A stretch of DNA of 14,443 nt from SG8-39 sp032125995 (GCA_032125995.1 JAQBBQ010000057.1:1-14443), one strand, 5' to 3'. Positions 1-7,428 are shown, counted from the first letter of the stretch. The notes: generated by a model not told the origin, from the sequence alone. A program made the numbers and translations.

Positions 1-1649
1 CGGCCACGGTCGCCTGGGCACAGGCGCCACAGCTTCCCTCCGGCGTCCTGCCCTCGCAGCAGCCGCTGCCGCAGCCCGAATTCCGCAAGCCCCCGCCCGA
101 GCAGCTCAAGCTGCCGCAGGTCAGCCCGGCGGATGCGGATCGCCTGCCGCGGATGACGCGGGTGATGGTGCGCAAGATCCGCATCACCGGGAACACGGTG
201 ATCCCGGACGTCGAGCTCGAAAAGATCGCCGCGCCCTTCGAGAATCGCGAGCTCGGCAACATCGAGCTGGAAGAGCTGCGTCAGCAGCTGACGGCGCGCT
301 ACATCAAGGCGGGCTACATCAATTCGGGCGCAGTCCTCCCGGACCAGAAGGTCAGCGAGGGCGTGATCGAGATCCGCATCGTCGAGGGCAAGCTCACGCG
401 CACCGAGATCGAGGGCACCGAGCACTTCGACAAAGCCTATTTCAGCGACCGCATTGCGCTGCACGCCGGGCCGCCGCTGAATCTCCCCGAACTCGAACAG
501 GAACTGCAGATCCTGTTGCGTGATCCGCTAGTCAAGAGCATGAACGCCCAGCTGGTACCGGGCGAGCGCCCGGGCGAAGCGGTGCTCAAGGCCAAGGTCG
601 AGGAGGCGCCCCGCTACAACCTCGGGCTGGTGCTCGACAACAAGCTCTCGCCGAGCCTCGGCGATGTGAAGGGCACGCTGCTCGGGTCGATCAACAACCT
701 GATCGGCAGAGGCGACGTGCTGGAGGGCGAGTTCGGCTACGCGGAGGGCATCCCCTACGACTTCAATCTGCGCTATCGCACCCCGATCAACGTTCACGAC
801 ACGGCGATCGGCGTCCACTACGCGACGACCAAGGCCGAAGTGGTGGAGTCGCCGTTCAACGTGCTCGACATCAAGAGCCGGCTCGAAACAATCGGCGCGC
901 AGGTCAGCCATCCCGTGATTCGCACGCCGAACAAGCAGCTGGTGCTGGCCGGCGTGGTGGAGCGCCGCGAGACCAAGACCACCCTGCTCGGCGTGCCGTT
1001 TTCCTTCTCGCCGGGCGTCAACGACGGCAAGGCCACCGTCTCCGCACTGCGCCTGGTCGGGGATTACGTCGACCGCGGCCGCACGCAGGTGATCGCCGCA
1101 CGCTCGACGGTGAGCATCGGGCTCGATGCCTTCGGCTCGACCATCAACGCGAATGGGCCGGACAGCCGCTTCACCGCCTGGCTCGGCCAGTTCCAGTGGG
1201 TCAAGCTGCTGGGCGAGCGCGGCGACCAGCTGCGTTTTCGCGCCGACTTTCAGTACACCAACAACGCCCTGCTGCCGGTCGAGCAGTACGCGGTCGGCGG
1301 ACTGGACAGCGTGCGCGGCTACCGCGCCTTCCAGCTGCTGCGCGACAAGGGCTACACGGCGTCAATCGAATACCGCATTCCCGTGCTGAGCAACCCGGTC
1401 GGCGAGCGCAATCTGCAGTTTGCGGCGTTCGTCGATACCGGGGGGGCAAAGTTCAACGCAAGGCAGAACCCCGGCCCATCGGAGCTCACCGGCATCGGGG
1501 TCGGGCTGATCTGGAACCCGAGCGCCGAATTTTCCGCCGAGCTGTACTACGCCAACGGGCTAAACGATGTGCCCGATCCGCCCAGCCACAGCCTGCAGGA
1601 CGACAGCGTCTACTTCCGCCTCATCGCCCGTCCGACCTGGCTGAATTAG
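1..1649 (+). CDS. TpsB-type two-partner secretion transporter (ShlB/FhaC/HecB family), 5'-truncated by the window edge
   Basis: Outer-membrane beta-barrel that exports a large TpsA exoprotein (haemagglutinin or haemolysin type) from the periplasm to the surface. The frame is open from base 3, giving 548 visible residues. The first ones, ATVAWA followed by QAPQLP, look like the end of a signal peptide with an AxA cleavage site, so only the start of the signal is missing. A Pro/Gln-rich linker follows, as in FhaC-type proteins. Two POTRA-like modules come next, the first beginning near VRKIRITGNTVI and the second near TRTEIEGTEHF, together roughly visible residues 55-205. The remaining ~340 residues form the barrel and include the family's VRGYR loop-6 signature at 1311-1325, inside GGLDSVRGYRAF. 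The internal ATG at 153 is not the real start. The TAG stop overlaps the stop of the opposing DUF928 gene. The cognate TpsA gene is not in the window. The family call is firm; the substrate is unknown. Confidence 0.93.
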   Translation, partial: ATVAWAQAPQLPSGVLPSQQPLPQPEFRKPPPEQLKLPQVSPADADRLPRMTRVMVRKIRITGNTVIPDVELEKIAAPFENRELGNIELEELRQQLTARYIKAGYINSGAVLPDQKVSEGVIEIRIVEGKLTRTEIEGTEHFDKAYFSDRIALHAGPPLNLPELEQELQILLRDPLVKSMNAQLVPGERPGEAVLKAKVEEAPRYNLGLVLDNKLSPSLGDVKGTLLGSINNLIGRGDVLEGEFGYAEGIPYDFNLRYRTPINVHDTAIGVHYATTKAEVVESPFNVLDIKSRLETIGAQVSHPVIRTPNKQLVLAGVVERRETKTTLLGVPFSFSPGVNDGKATVSALRLVGDYVDRGRTQVIAARSTVSIGLDAFGSTINANGPDSRFTAWLGQFQWVKLLGERGDQLRFRADFQYTNNALLPVEQYAVGGLDSVRGYRAFQLLRDKGYTASIEYRIPVLSNPVGERNLQFAAFVDTGGAKFNARQNPGPSELTGIGVGLIWNPSAEFSAELYYANGLNDVPDPPSHSLQDDSVYFRLIARPTWLN

Positions 1650-2374
1650 CTCCCGGCGCCGCGGTCGAAAGCAGCCGCAGTGCGCAAGCCGACCTGTTCC
1701 AGAAGCGCGGCGCGCTGCTCGCGTAACTGGCGGTTGGCAGCGTCGGCGCTGATCTGCTTCGAGAGTTGGTCGATCGCGTCGTACCAGATCCCCGCTTCCG
1801 CATAGACCGCGGGCCACTGGGCCTGCGAGGTCTGCTTGAGCCGGCTCTGCACCGCGTCGCTGCCGGCGACGCGCTTGATGGTTCCGCCGGCGATCGTGTC
1901 GTTCGAGCGCTGCGCGGGGTTGCGCACCACCGCGACGAACCACTGATACTCGACCCCGGGCTTGAGCGCGATGCCATGGTCCGCCAGCCGCAAGGCGTGA
2001 ACCCCCTTGTCGATCGGCGGTTGCAGGGTAATCTCGAACGCCGGCTTTGCCGCGTCCTGCAGGCTCTCGGTGCTGATGAGCGTCAGTTCCACCGGGCTGT
2101 TGACCGCCTGCGATACGAACCAGTAGATCGTCGGCTTTTCCTGTGTGGTGTAGCCGGTTTCCCCAGGCGCGAGGACGTTCAACGTCAAGGCAGCGCCCGC
2201 GCTGCGCGTGCCACCGCCGACGCGCGTGGCCGGTGCGCCCATCATGGGCGGCTTGTAGGCGAACGCCGGCGGCGCCGATTTCTTGGCCGCGGGCTCCTTC
2301 GCATACAGCGTCGAGGAAACGAGCGCAGCGGCGGTCGCTGCGCCAAGCAAGATCGTCGCAACGGAAGTTTTCAT
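1646..2374 (-). CDS. DUF928 domain protein, exported
   Basis: 242-residue protein of unknown function with an N-terminal signal peptide (MKTSVATILLGAATAAALVS, then a cleavage region near LYAKEPA). The body carries the features I associate with DUF928: a YKPPMMGAPATRVGGGTR entry motif, a PTIYWFVSQ segment, HALRLADHGIALKPGVEYQW, and a RSNDTIAGGTIKRV stretch. The C-terminal third is helical and Glu/Gln/Arg-rich. The start at 2374 is preferred over an in-frame ATG at 2413, because a GAGGG ribosome site (2382-2386) lies 7 bases upstream and a signal peptide follows directly. It sits downstream of the CHAT-TPR gene on the same strand, 166 bases away, and converges on the TpsB gene, with which it shares stop-codon bases. 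DUF928 proteins are known mostly from cyanobacteria and some proteobacteria near CHAT and haemagglutinin genes. A periplasmic or surface role with that cassette is inferred; the biochemical function is not known. Confidence 0.88.
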   Translation of the reverse strand: MKTSVATILLGAATAAALVSSTLYAKEPAAKKSAPPAFAYKPPMMGAPATRVGGGTRSAGAALTLNVLAPGETGYTTQEKPTIYWFVSQAVNSPVELTLISTESLQDAAKPAFEITLQPPIDKGVHALRLADHGIALKPGVEYQWFVAVVRNPAQRSNDTIAGGTIKRVAGSDAVQSRLKQTSQAQWPAVYAEAGIWYDAIDQLSKQISADAANRQLREQRAALLEQVGLRTAAAFDRGAGS

Positions 2375-2381
2375 GGCTAGG

Positions 2382-2386
2382 CCCTC
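2382..2386 (-). promoter_or_regulatory. Ribosome binding site of the DUF928 gene
   Basis: GAGGG on the minus strand, 7 bases before the ATG at 2374. It decides between that start and the in-frame ATG at 2413, which has no comparable site. Confidence 0.6.
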
Positions 2387-2430
2387 ACTGGTTTGATGAA
2401 GCCGACCCGCCACACCCGGCGGGCCCTGAA

Positions 2431-2453
2431 TACATTAATACATTAATACATTA
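2431..2453. repeat. Short AT-rich tandem repeat, TACATTAA x ~2.9
   Basis: Two full copies of the 8-base unit TACATTAA (2431-2438, 2439-2446) and a 7-base third copy (2447-2453). It is a marked AT island in a GC-rich stretch, in the 166-base gap between the CHAT-TPR gene and the DUF928 gene. It lies 57-79 bases upstream of the DUF928 start. On the minus strand it reads as repeated TTAATGTA, which could supply -10-like elements or a protein-binding array; neither is demonstrated. The rest of the gap (2375-2430 and 2454-2540) shows only a GC hairpin at 2406-2423 without a T tract. Confidence 0.75.
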
Positions 2454-2540
2454 CGAAGCCGACAGCATACGCCCCTATCGCTTGTCTTTCAGCATTCCTT
2501 CGCGCTGGCCTGACGCTGCCGCCCAACAGCCCTTACAGCC

Positions 2541-4895
2541 CTACAGCCAATTGCCAATCAGCAAAAACGCGCTCCAGTAATTCGGATGGCGGTAACGCGC
2601 GTCTTTCAGCAGGCCGAGCTGCGCCTGCTGGAGCGCCTTGGCCTTCGACAGCGCCGGATTCTGCAGCTCACGGTAAAAGTCGGAAATCAGCTTGGCCGAA
2701 GCCGGGTCGTTGACGATCCACAGGCTCGCGAGCGCGCTGCGCGCGCCGGCCTTGATCGCGACGCCCGCGAGACCCAGGGCCGCCCGATCATCGCCGGCAG
2801 CGGTCTCACAGGCGCTCAGCGTGAGCAGCTCGACGGCATCGGCGCGGAACCGCGACAGGCCCAGAATCTGCTCGAGCTTGTTCATCCCGAGCTTGCCGTC
2901 GTAGGTCAGCAGGAAGGTCTTGCTGACGTCGCTGTCGAATTGCCCGTGCGACGCGATGTGGACGATCTGGTACGGCGTTTCGCCCAGATCCTTTTCCATC
3001 CCCGCCACGGTGAACTGCTCATTTTCGCGAATCGTCCCGCCGTAGAGCTTTTGCAGGGTCTGCAGCTCTTCGCCGACGTAGGGCAGCGGCGCAAAACCCT
3101 GCACCCCCTCGGTCAGGCCGTTCAGCATCACCTTCATCCCCGCGCGCTGGATCGGCTGCGGATCGGTCAGCGTCAAGCCCGGCGTCGTCGCCATGGCGTA
3201 GCGCGCGATCAGAAACTGCTGGCCGTCATGCAGCGCCCCGAGCGGGATCGTGCGCAACGCCGCATCCGGCACGATCACCAGCGTGTCGATGCCCGACTTC
3301 TCCAGCGTCGCCGCGATCGGACGAATCAGCCAGTCGTAGAGTTTTTGCGCGTGCGGCAGGTACTGGTGCGTGGTGCGCTTACCCAGCAGCAGTCGAAACG
3401 CCCGGATCTCGCGGGTGAGCGTCGCGGCGTCGACCGGAGTCGTGAAGCGGCGAATGCCCTCCGGCATGCTGAGCAAGAGCTCGAGGCGATCCGGCAGAAT
3501 GATCGGATACAGCGCGGCGGTGTTCGAGGCGAGCTGGTCGATGCCGGTGGTCCGCGCACGCAGCGCGGTCACACAATCGTCCTGAAAGTAGTCCTGCAGC
3601 TCCGCCCCCTTCAGCACCTCGACGGCGCTGCGCGCATCGATCAGGAGCTGCGCCACCTGCTGCGGATCGCTTACCGTGCCCGAGCGCTCGAGCAGCAGGT
3701 CCGCGAGCTGAAAGAAGACCGGTCCGACAGAATCTCGAAACGACGTGCGCGAGCCGCTCGCAACCAGGTCCCTGCGCACGGCCCGCAGCGTCGTCACCGC
3801 ATGCTGGTAGGCGAGGATCGCGCGTTCGGTCTCGCCCTTTGCCTTCAGCAGCCGTCCGCTCTGCCACTGCCAGCGGTACAGGACCTCCGGCGCATCGGCC
3901 TGCTGCGCGGCGAAGATCGCCCGCTGCGCGAACTGCAGCGCCTCGTCGTAGCGCGCGCCCTGCTCGTAGAGCTCGCCCAGGTAGCCAAGCGCATACGAGC
4001 GCGCGCGCGCATCCTGGATGGCGTCGGCGACAACCAGGGCGTCGTTGAGCGCCGTGTAAGCGCGCTGACTCATCTCGGCAACCGGCACGATGCCGCTCGC
4101 CAGCAATCGCGTGTAGAGCCGGCCGAGCGCAATCAGTCCGTAAGCCTTTTCGTGCGACGGCGCCTGGGCACGGATCTCCTCGCCCAACACCGACAGCAGC
4201 GCGATCGCTTCGCCGAATCGGCCAGCATCGGTCAGCGCGCGCCCGAGGTTGGTCGACGCGCGTATCGCGATGCGCTTGTTGCCCGCGCCGTTGGCAACCG
4301 CGATCGCTTCCCGGTAGCTGCCGGCGGCATCGGCAAAGCGCCCCTGCAGGGCGAACAGGTTGCCCAGATTGTTGAGGGCCTGCGCGGCAGTCTCGGCCTC
4401 GCGCAAGGTGCGCGCGCGATCGATGCTCGAGCGCAACATGCGCTCGGCCTCGGCATCGCGGCCGGTGAGTGCGTAGGCGTTGCCGAGGCTGCTCTCGACG
4501 GCGAGCAGCAACGATGCGTCGCCGCTGCGCTGTGCAAGGGTCTGCGCCTTATGCAGGTTGTCGATCGCGATCGGGCTGCGCCCAAGGCTAAGCGCCGCCT
4601 CGGCGCCACGGATCAGCGCCCGCGCCTGCCCGGTCTGATTACCTGCCGCTTCGTAGCCGCTCGCCGCGGCGCTCCATTGCGAAAGGGCCTGCGTGAAATC
4701 ACCCGCGCGAAAGGCCTGCATCCCGGCCTGCATCTGCGCTTCCGGCGCAACGACGGCGCGCGCCGCCGCGGCCGCATGACTCGATGCCGGCCACGCCACG
4801 CAAAGCAATGCCACCAGGAATACGCGCAGGGTGTCGATGCGCGTGCGACGACGCCGCGTAAACGCGCCGCCTCGCCCAAATGAATTGACGTTCAT
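2541..4895 (-). CDS. Exported TPR-CHAT domain protein (caspase-like peptidase fold)
   Basis: 784-residue protein. Residues 1-~42 look like a signal peptide: an Arg-rich stretch (RRRRTR), a hydrophobic core (VFLVALLCVAWPA) and an end near SSHAAAA. Residues ~50-370 form a series of TPR-like helical repeats, for example ALNNLGNLFALQGRFADAAG and YALGYLGELYEQGARYDEAL. The C-terminal ~275 residues are a CHAT domain (clan CD, related to caspases and separase). Both catalytic positions are visible: His650 in HIASHGQF and Cys696 in LTLSACETAAG, followed by the typical AGVAIKAGARSALASLW segment and a YWSAFLLIG ending. A GAGGAGG ribosome site (4900-4906) supports the ATG at 4895. The gene is 45 bases downstream of the GspC/PilP-like gene on the same strand and precedes DUF928. 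The intact dyad suggests an active protease or self-processing enzyme outside the cytoplasm. The target is unknown; the neighbouring TpsB system's exoprotein is one candidate, by inference only. Confidence 0.93.
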   Translation of the reverse strand: MNVNSFGRGGAFTRRRRTRIDTLRVFLVALLCVAWPASSHAAAAARAVVAPEAQMQAGMQAFRAGDFTQALSQWSAAASGYEAAGNQTGQARALIRGAEAALSLGRSPIAIDNLHKAQTLAQRSGDASLLLAVESSLGNAYALTGRDAEAERMLRSSIDRARTLREAETAAQALNNLGNLFALQGRFADAAGSYREAIAVANGAGNKRIAIRASTNLGRALTDAGRFGEAIALLSVLGEEIRAQAPSHEKAYGLIALGRLYTRLLASGIVPVAEMSQRAYTALNDALVVADAIQDARARSYALGYLGELYEQGARYDEALQFAQRAIFAAQQADAPEVLYRWQWQSGRLLKAKGETERAILAYQHAVTTLRAVRRDLVASGSRTSFRDSVGPVFFQLADLLLERSGTVSDPQQVAQLLIDARSAVEVLKGAELQDYFQDDCVTALRARTTGIDQLASNTAALYPIILPDRLELLLSMPEGIRRFTTPVDAATLTREIRAFRLLLGKRTTHQYLPHAQKLYDWLIRPIAATLEKSGIDTLVIVPDAALRTIPLGALHDGQQFLIARYAMATTPGLTLTDPQPIQRAGMKVMLNGLTEGVQGFAPLPYVGEELQTLQKLYGGTIRENEQFTVAGMEKDLGETPYQIVHIASHGQFDSDVSKTFLLTYDGKLGMNKLEQILGLSRFRADAVELLTLSACETAAGDDRAALGLAGVAIKAGARSALASLWIVNDPASAKLISDFYRELQNPALSKAKALQQAQLGLLKDARYRHPNYWSAFLLIGNWL

Positions 4896-4899
4896 GGCC

Positions 4900-4906
4900 C
4901 CTCCTC
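4900..4906 (-). promoter_or_regulatory. Strong ribosome binding site of the CHAT-TPR gene
   Basis: GAGGAGG on the minus strand, 4 bases before the ATG at 4895. It is the best Shine-Dalgarno match in the window. It suggests that the CHAT gene is translated on its own account rather than by coupling to the upstream secretion gene. Confidence 0.65.
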
Positions 4907-4940
4907 GAGACCGTCCAATTCGTCGCCCGGACGTGAGGCG

Positions 4941-5645
4941 TTAAGGACGCTCCCGCAGCAGTTGCGCCGATGTACGCCGCGCTTTTGCATCGGTCGCCAC
5001 CAATCGCGCACTGCCCTGCGTTTTTGGACTGCCAGTCGTCATCGGCGGGCTCGCGCGCGCGCTCGACGGCGGGCTCGCGCGCGCGCACGACGGCGGACTC
5101 TCTCCCGCGCTCGACTCGGCGGCGGTGTCCGGCGCGGCCTGCGCCCCAGCGAGCGGCAGCGCGGAATCGACCGGGATCGTCTGCCTGCGCGCGAGCGGCA
5201 GGTACAGCAGCGTGATCCGGGTCTTTTCGATCGACTGCACCCGGTAGACGCGATCGAGCGTATCGCCCTTGCGGATCGCAATGACCTCGTCGCCCTTCGC
5301 AAGGAAAATCTTCATCCGGCCCTCGTGCAGAACTTTGCCCGCGTAGCGGTAGGGCATGACGGGAACTTTGGGCACGGCGGGCTCAGCAGACTTCGCGCGG
5401 CGATCGGACGCCGTCGGCTGCCAGGACTGCGGGCCGAACAACTGCGCTTGCGGCGCGCCCAGCGCGGCCCTCTCGGGTAACGCGTACCGCGAGGCTGCGA
5501 CGACCGCTTTACCTGCGTCGCCTTTGGCCGCAACCGAGGACGCGATTCGCTTCGATCCTGCGTCGTCCGCTGAATCGAGCGCAAGGTAGCCGACGATTCC
5601 GAATAGAACCGTGAATAAAATTGCCTTTCGGAGGGCGGGGCGCAT
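4941..5645 (-). CDS. GspC/PilP-like inner-membrane protein of the hybrid secretion system
   Basis: 234-residue protein with one N-terminal membrane segment (about residues 8-23, AILFTVLFGIVGYLAL), a flexible Ala/Pro-rich linker, and a small domain at about 95-160. That domain starts PYRYAGKVLHEGRMKIFLAK and continues through KGDTLDRVYRVQSIE to ITLLYLPLARRQTIPV. This is the layout of the HR domain of GspC and of PilP, which links the inner-membrane assembly to the N0 domain of the secretin. The last ~65 residues are low complexity, with an 8-residue repeat (ASPPSxAR) encoded by a 24-base DNA repeat. I recall homologues named 'secretion system X translation initiation factor', which probably reflects Pro/Ala-rich similarity to IF-2 rather than function. 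It is read away from the gspG operon but supplies the one scaffold part that operon lacks. The ribosome site is weak (AGGA only 2 bases from the ATG). The domain-level call is good; an equivalent role is inferred. Confidence 0.75.
   Translation of the reverse strand: MRPALRKAILFTVLFGIVGYLALDSADDAGSKRIASSVAAKGDAGKAVVAASRYALPERAALGAPQAQLFGPQSWQPTASDRRAKSAEPAVPKVPVMPYRYAGKVLHEGRMKIFLAKGDEVIAIRKGDTLDRVYRVQSIEKTRITLLYLPLARRQTIPVDSALPLAGAQAAPDTAAESSAGESPPSCARASPPSSARASPPMTTGSPKTQGSARLVATDAKARRTSAQLLRERP
5044..5100. repeat. 24-bp in-frame tandem repeat in the GspC/PilP-like gene
   Basis: Two 24-base units (5044-5067 and 5068-5091) are identical except at one position (T5063 versus A5087), and a third copy starts and decays at 5092-5100. 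Each unit encodes eight residues of the ASPPSxAR type. The core is an alternating CG run of about 10 bases. It sits in the disordered C-terminal tail, so copy-number change would keep the frame and alter only tail length. Confidence 0.85.
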
Positions 5646-5784
5646 TATCCTAGTGTCTGATTCTATGCGCGTTGCGGCGCCTGCGGGGCAGTTCCGCGTG
5701 CGCCGGACGTCGTCCGGATTGTCAAGATTGTCCGGATCGGCTTTTTTTGGGGACTTGGTGAGCTACCCTCGCCAATCAGAGAAC
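5646..5784. promoter_or_regulatory. Divergent promoter/operator region between the GspC/PilP-like gene and the gspG operon
   Basis: 139 bases separate the two divergent start codons, so both promoters should lie here. A perfect inverted repeat, CCGGACG-T-CGTCCGG (5703-5717), is followed by a further GTCCGGAT at 5730-5737, which repeats the one at 5712-5719. A TTGTCA at 5719-5724 resembles a sigma-70 -35 box and overlaps the motif, but no convincing -10 box stands at the right distance (a T tract lies at 5742-5748). On the minus strand a TAGAAT (5660-5665) could be the -10 of the leftward gene. The repeats look like an operator for a dimeric regulator; the regulator is not identified and the promoter elements are tentative. 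Confidence 0.5.
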
Positions 5785-6222
5785 ATGATGCACCGCGGCA
5801 ACCGTTTACCCCCCAGCCGACGAGCGGCCGGCTTCACCCTGCTCGAGCTGCTGGTGGTGGTCGCAATCATCGGGCTGCTGGTCGGTTTCGTCGCGCCACG
5901 CTACTTCGGCCAGATCGGCAAATCCGAGGTGACCGCGGCGAGGGCCCAGATCGACGCCTTCGAGAAGGCGCTCGATCAGTACCGGCTCGATACGGGCCGC
6001 TATCCGAGTACCGAACAAGGATTGGGCGCCCTGCTGCAACGCCCGCAGAACGAGCCGAAGTGGAACGGGCCGTACCTCAGGAAAACCGTGCCGCTCGATC
6101 CCTGGGGCCGGCCCTACGAGTACCGCGCCCCCGGCACGCAGGGCGACTACGACCTGCTCTCCTACGGCAAGGACAGGACCGCGGGCGGCAGCGACGAGAA
6201 CGCCGACATCACCAACCACTGA
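5785..6222 (+). CDS. gspG: Major pseudopilin, GspG family
   Basis: 145-residue precursor of the main pseudopilus subunit. The class III leader ends at RRAAG and is cut before FTLLELLVVVAIIGLLVG, with the conserved Glu at mature position 5. The mature part has GspG features: a helix with Gln/Asp/Lys, then DTGRYPSTEQGLGALL, KWNGPYLRK, DPWGRPYEYRAPG and the C-terminal loop SYGKDRTAGGSDENADI. That loop matches the calcium-binding loop of T2SS major pseudopilins. I chose the ATG at 5785 (16-residue leader; the adjacent ATG at 5788 is equally possible). An in-frame ATG at 5611 would add 58 residues running back across the promoter region and into the opposing gene. First gene of the rightward operon. 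Maturation needs a prepilin peptidase, which is not encoded in the window. Confidence 0.93.
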   Translation: MMHRGNRLPPSRRAAGFTLLELLVVVAIIGLLVGFVAPRYFGQIGKSEVTAARAQIDAFEKALDQYRLDTGRYPSTEQGLGALLQRPQNEPKWNGPYLRKTVPLDPWGRPYEYRAPGTQGDYDLLSYGKDRTAGGSDENADITNH

Positions 6223-6240
6223 TTGCACCAGCCCGCGCCG

Positions 6241-7428
6241 ATGCGCTACCACCTCAAAGCCATTGCCCAGGACGGCCACGTCGCCTCGCTCGACCTGCAG
6301 GCACTCGACGAGGCGAGCGCACGCCAACAGGCCGAAGGCCACGGCTACACGGTGCTTGCGGTGCGGCGCAAAACCGCGCTGCTCGGCGGCTGGCGCGCCG
6401 GCGAGCAATTTCCGGTGGTACTGTTTTCGCAGCAGCTGCTGGTGCTGGTGGACGCCGGCCTGCCGCTGGTCGAAGCGATCGAGACGCTCGCCGAGACCGA
6501 ACGGCGCGACGATTTTCGCGCCGCGCTCGGCCACGTCGCCGGCGCCCTGCGCCAGGGGCAGCCGTTCTCGGCCGCGCTCGCGCAATTGCCGCACATCTTC
6601 TCTGCGCTGTACGTCGCCACGGTGCGCGCCGCCGAGCGTACCAGCGACCTCGCCCCGGCGCTCGGGCGCTATGTCGCGTACCAGAGCCAGCTGGAGGCGC
6701 TGCGCAAGCGCTTGCTGAACGCCTCGATCTATCCGCTGCTGTTGCTCGGCGTCGGCGGCCTGGTCAGCCTGTTTCTCCTGTTGTTCGTGGTGCCGCGCTT
6801 CGCGCGCATCTACGAAGAGCGCGCCGCGGACCTGCCGCTGTTCTCGAAACTGCTGCTGTCCTGGGGCGAGCTCGCCGAGGGGCACGGCACGCTGATCGTC
6901 GGCGCGCTGGTCGGCGTTGCGCTCGCCGCGCTCTTCGCCCTGCGCACGACGGCGGTACGCGCCCGCATCGCCGACGCGCTGTGGCACCTGCCCTGGATCG
7001 GCGAACGCATGAAGGTCTACCAACTCGCGCGCTTCTATCGCACCAGCGGCATGCTGCTGCACGGCGGGCTGCCGCTCGTCACTGCGCTCGACATGGCCGC
7101 AGCGCTGCTGCACGCGGGGCTGCGCGAACGCCTGTTCGCGGCACGCCGCGCGATCAGCGAGGGGCAGCAGGTGTCCGCCTCGATGGAGAAGCACGGCCTT
7201 GCCACCCCGGTCGCCCTGCGCATGCTCGCGGTCGGCGAGCAAAGCGGCAACATGGGCGAGATGATGGACCGCATCGCCGGATTCCACGACGAGGAGATTC
7301 TGCGCTGGGTGGACTGGTTCACGCGCCTGTTCGAGCCGATCCTGATGGCGGTGATCGGGCTGGTGATCGGCGGCATCGTGATCCTCATGTACATGCCGAT
7401 CTTCGAGCTTGCCGGTAGCCTGCGATGA
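6241..7428 (+). CDS. gspF: Inner-membrane platform protein, GspF/PilC family
   Basis: 395-residue polytopic membrane protein that couples the GspE ATPase to pseudopilus assembly. After a ~60-residue N-terminal part it shows two copies of the GspF helical domain. The first begins near FSQQLLVLVDAGLPLVEAIE and the second near LARFYRTSGMLLHGGLPLV; each is followed by the family's AxxxGExSG or RAAERTS-like segment (MLAVGEQSGNMGEMM in the second). Membrane segments lie at about residues 164-184, 217-235 and 365-390. The length fits the family (about 400). The start is ATG 6241 (MRYHLKAIAQ), as is usual for GspF. A TTG at 6223 directly after the gspG stop is also in frame and would add six residues; neither has a clear Shine-Dalgarno site. 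The 3' end overlaps the gspE start by four bases (ATGA). Confidence 0.92.
   Translation: MRYHLKAIAQDGHVASLDLQALDEASARQQAEGHGYTVLAVRRKTALLGGWRAGEQFPVVLFSQQLLVLVDAGLPLVEAIETLAETERRDDFRAALGHVAGALRQGQPFSAALAQLPHIFSALYVATVRAAERTSDLAPALGRYVAYQSQLEALRKRLLNASIYPLLLLGVGGLVSLFLLLFVVPRFARIYEERAADLPLFSKLLLSWGELAEGHGTLIVGALVGVALAALFALRTTAVRARIADALWHLPWIGERMKVYQLARFYRTSGMLLHGGLPLVTALDMAAALLHAGLRERLFAARRAISEGQQVSASMEKHGLATPVALRMLAVGEQSGNMGEMMDRIAGFHDEEILRWVDWFTRLFEPILMAVIGLVIGGIVILMYMPIFELAGSLR

Noticed and set aside
2406..2423. GC hairpin (CCCGCC / GGCGGG) between the CHAT and DUF928 genes as a terminator
   Set aside because: Six-base stem but no T tract after it on either strand; it lies in the presumed leader of DUF928.
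2586..4883. 765-codon open frame on the plus strand opposite the CHAT-TPR gene
   Set aside because: Arg/Ala-rich composition with no domain pattern; a GC-codon shadow of the convincing CHAT-TPR gene.
4927..4933. Another CCGGACG before the CHAT gene as a second operator site
   Set aside because: A single 7-mer in GC-rich DNA is expected by chance, and there is no clear partner half-site.
5703..5717. The CCGGACG inverted repeat as a transcription terminator
   Set aside because: A one-base centre cannot form a normal hairpin loop, and the T tract is 25 bases away and follows a different sequence. An operator reading fits better.
5611..5784. Upstream extension of gspG to ATG 5611
   Set aside because: It would put 58 residues before a pilin leader, run across the promoter region and overlap the start of the opposing gene.
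5806..7287. 493-codon minus-strand frame opposite gspG and gspF
   Set aside because: Shadow frame; both plus-strand genes show family motifs throughout.
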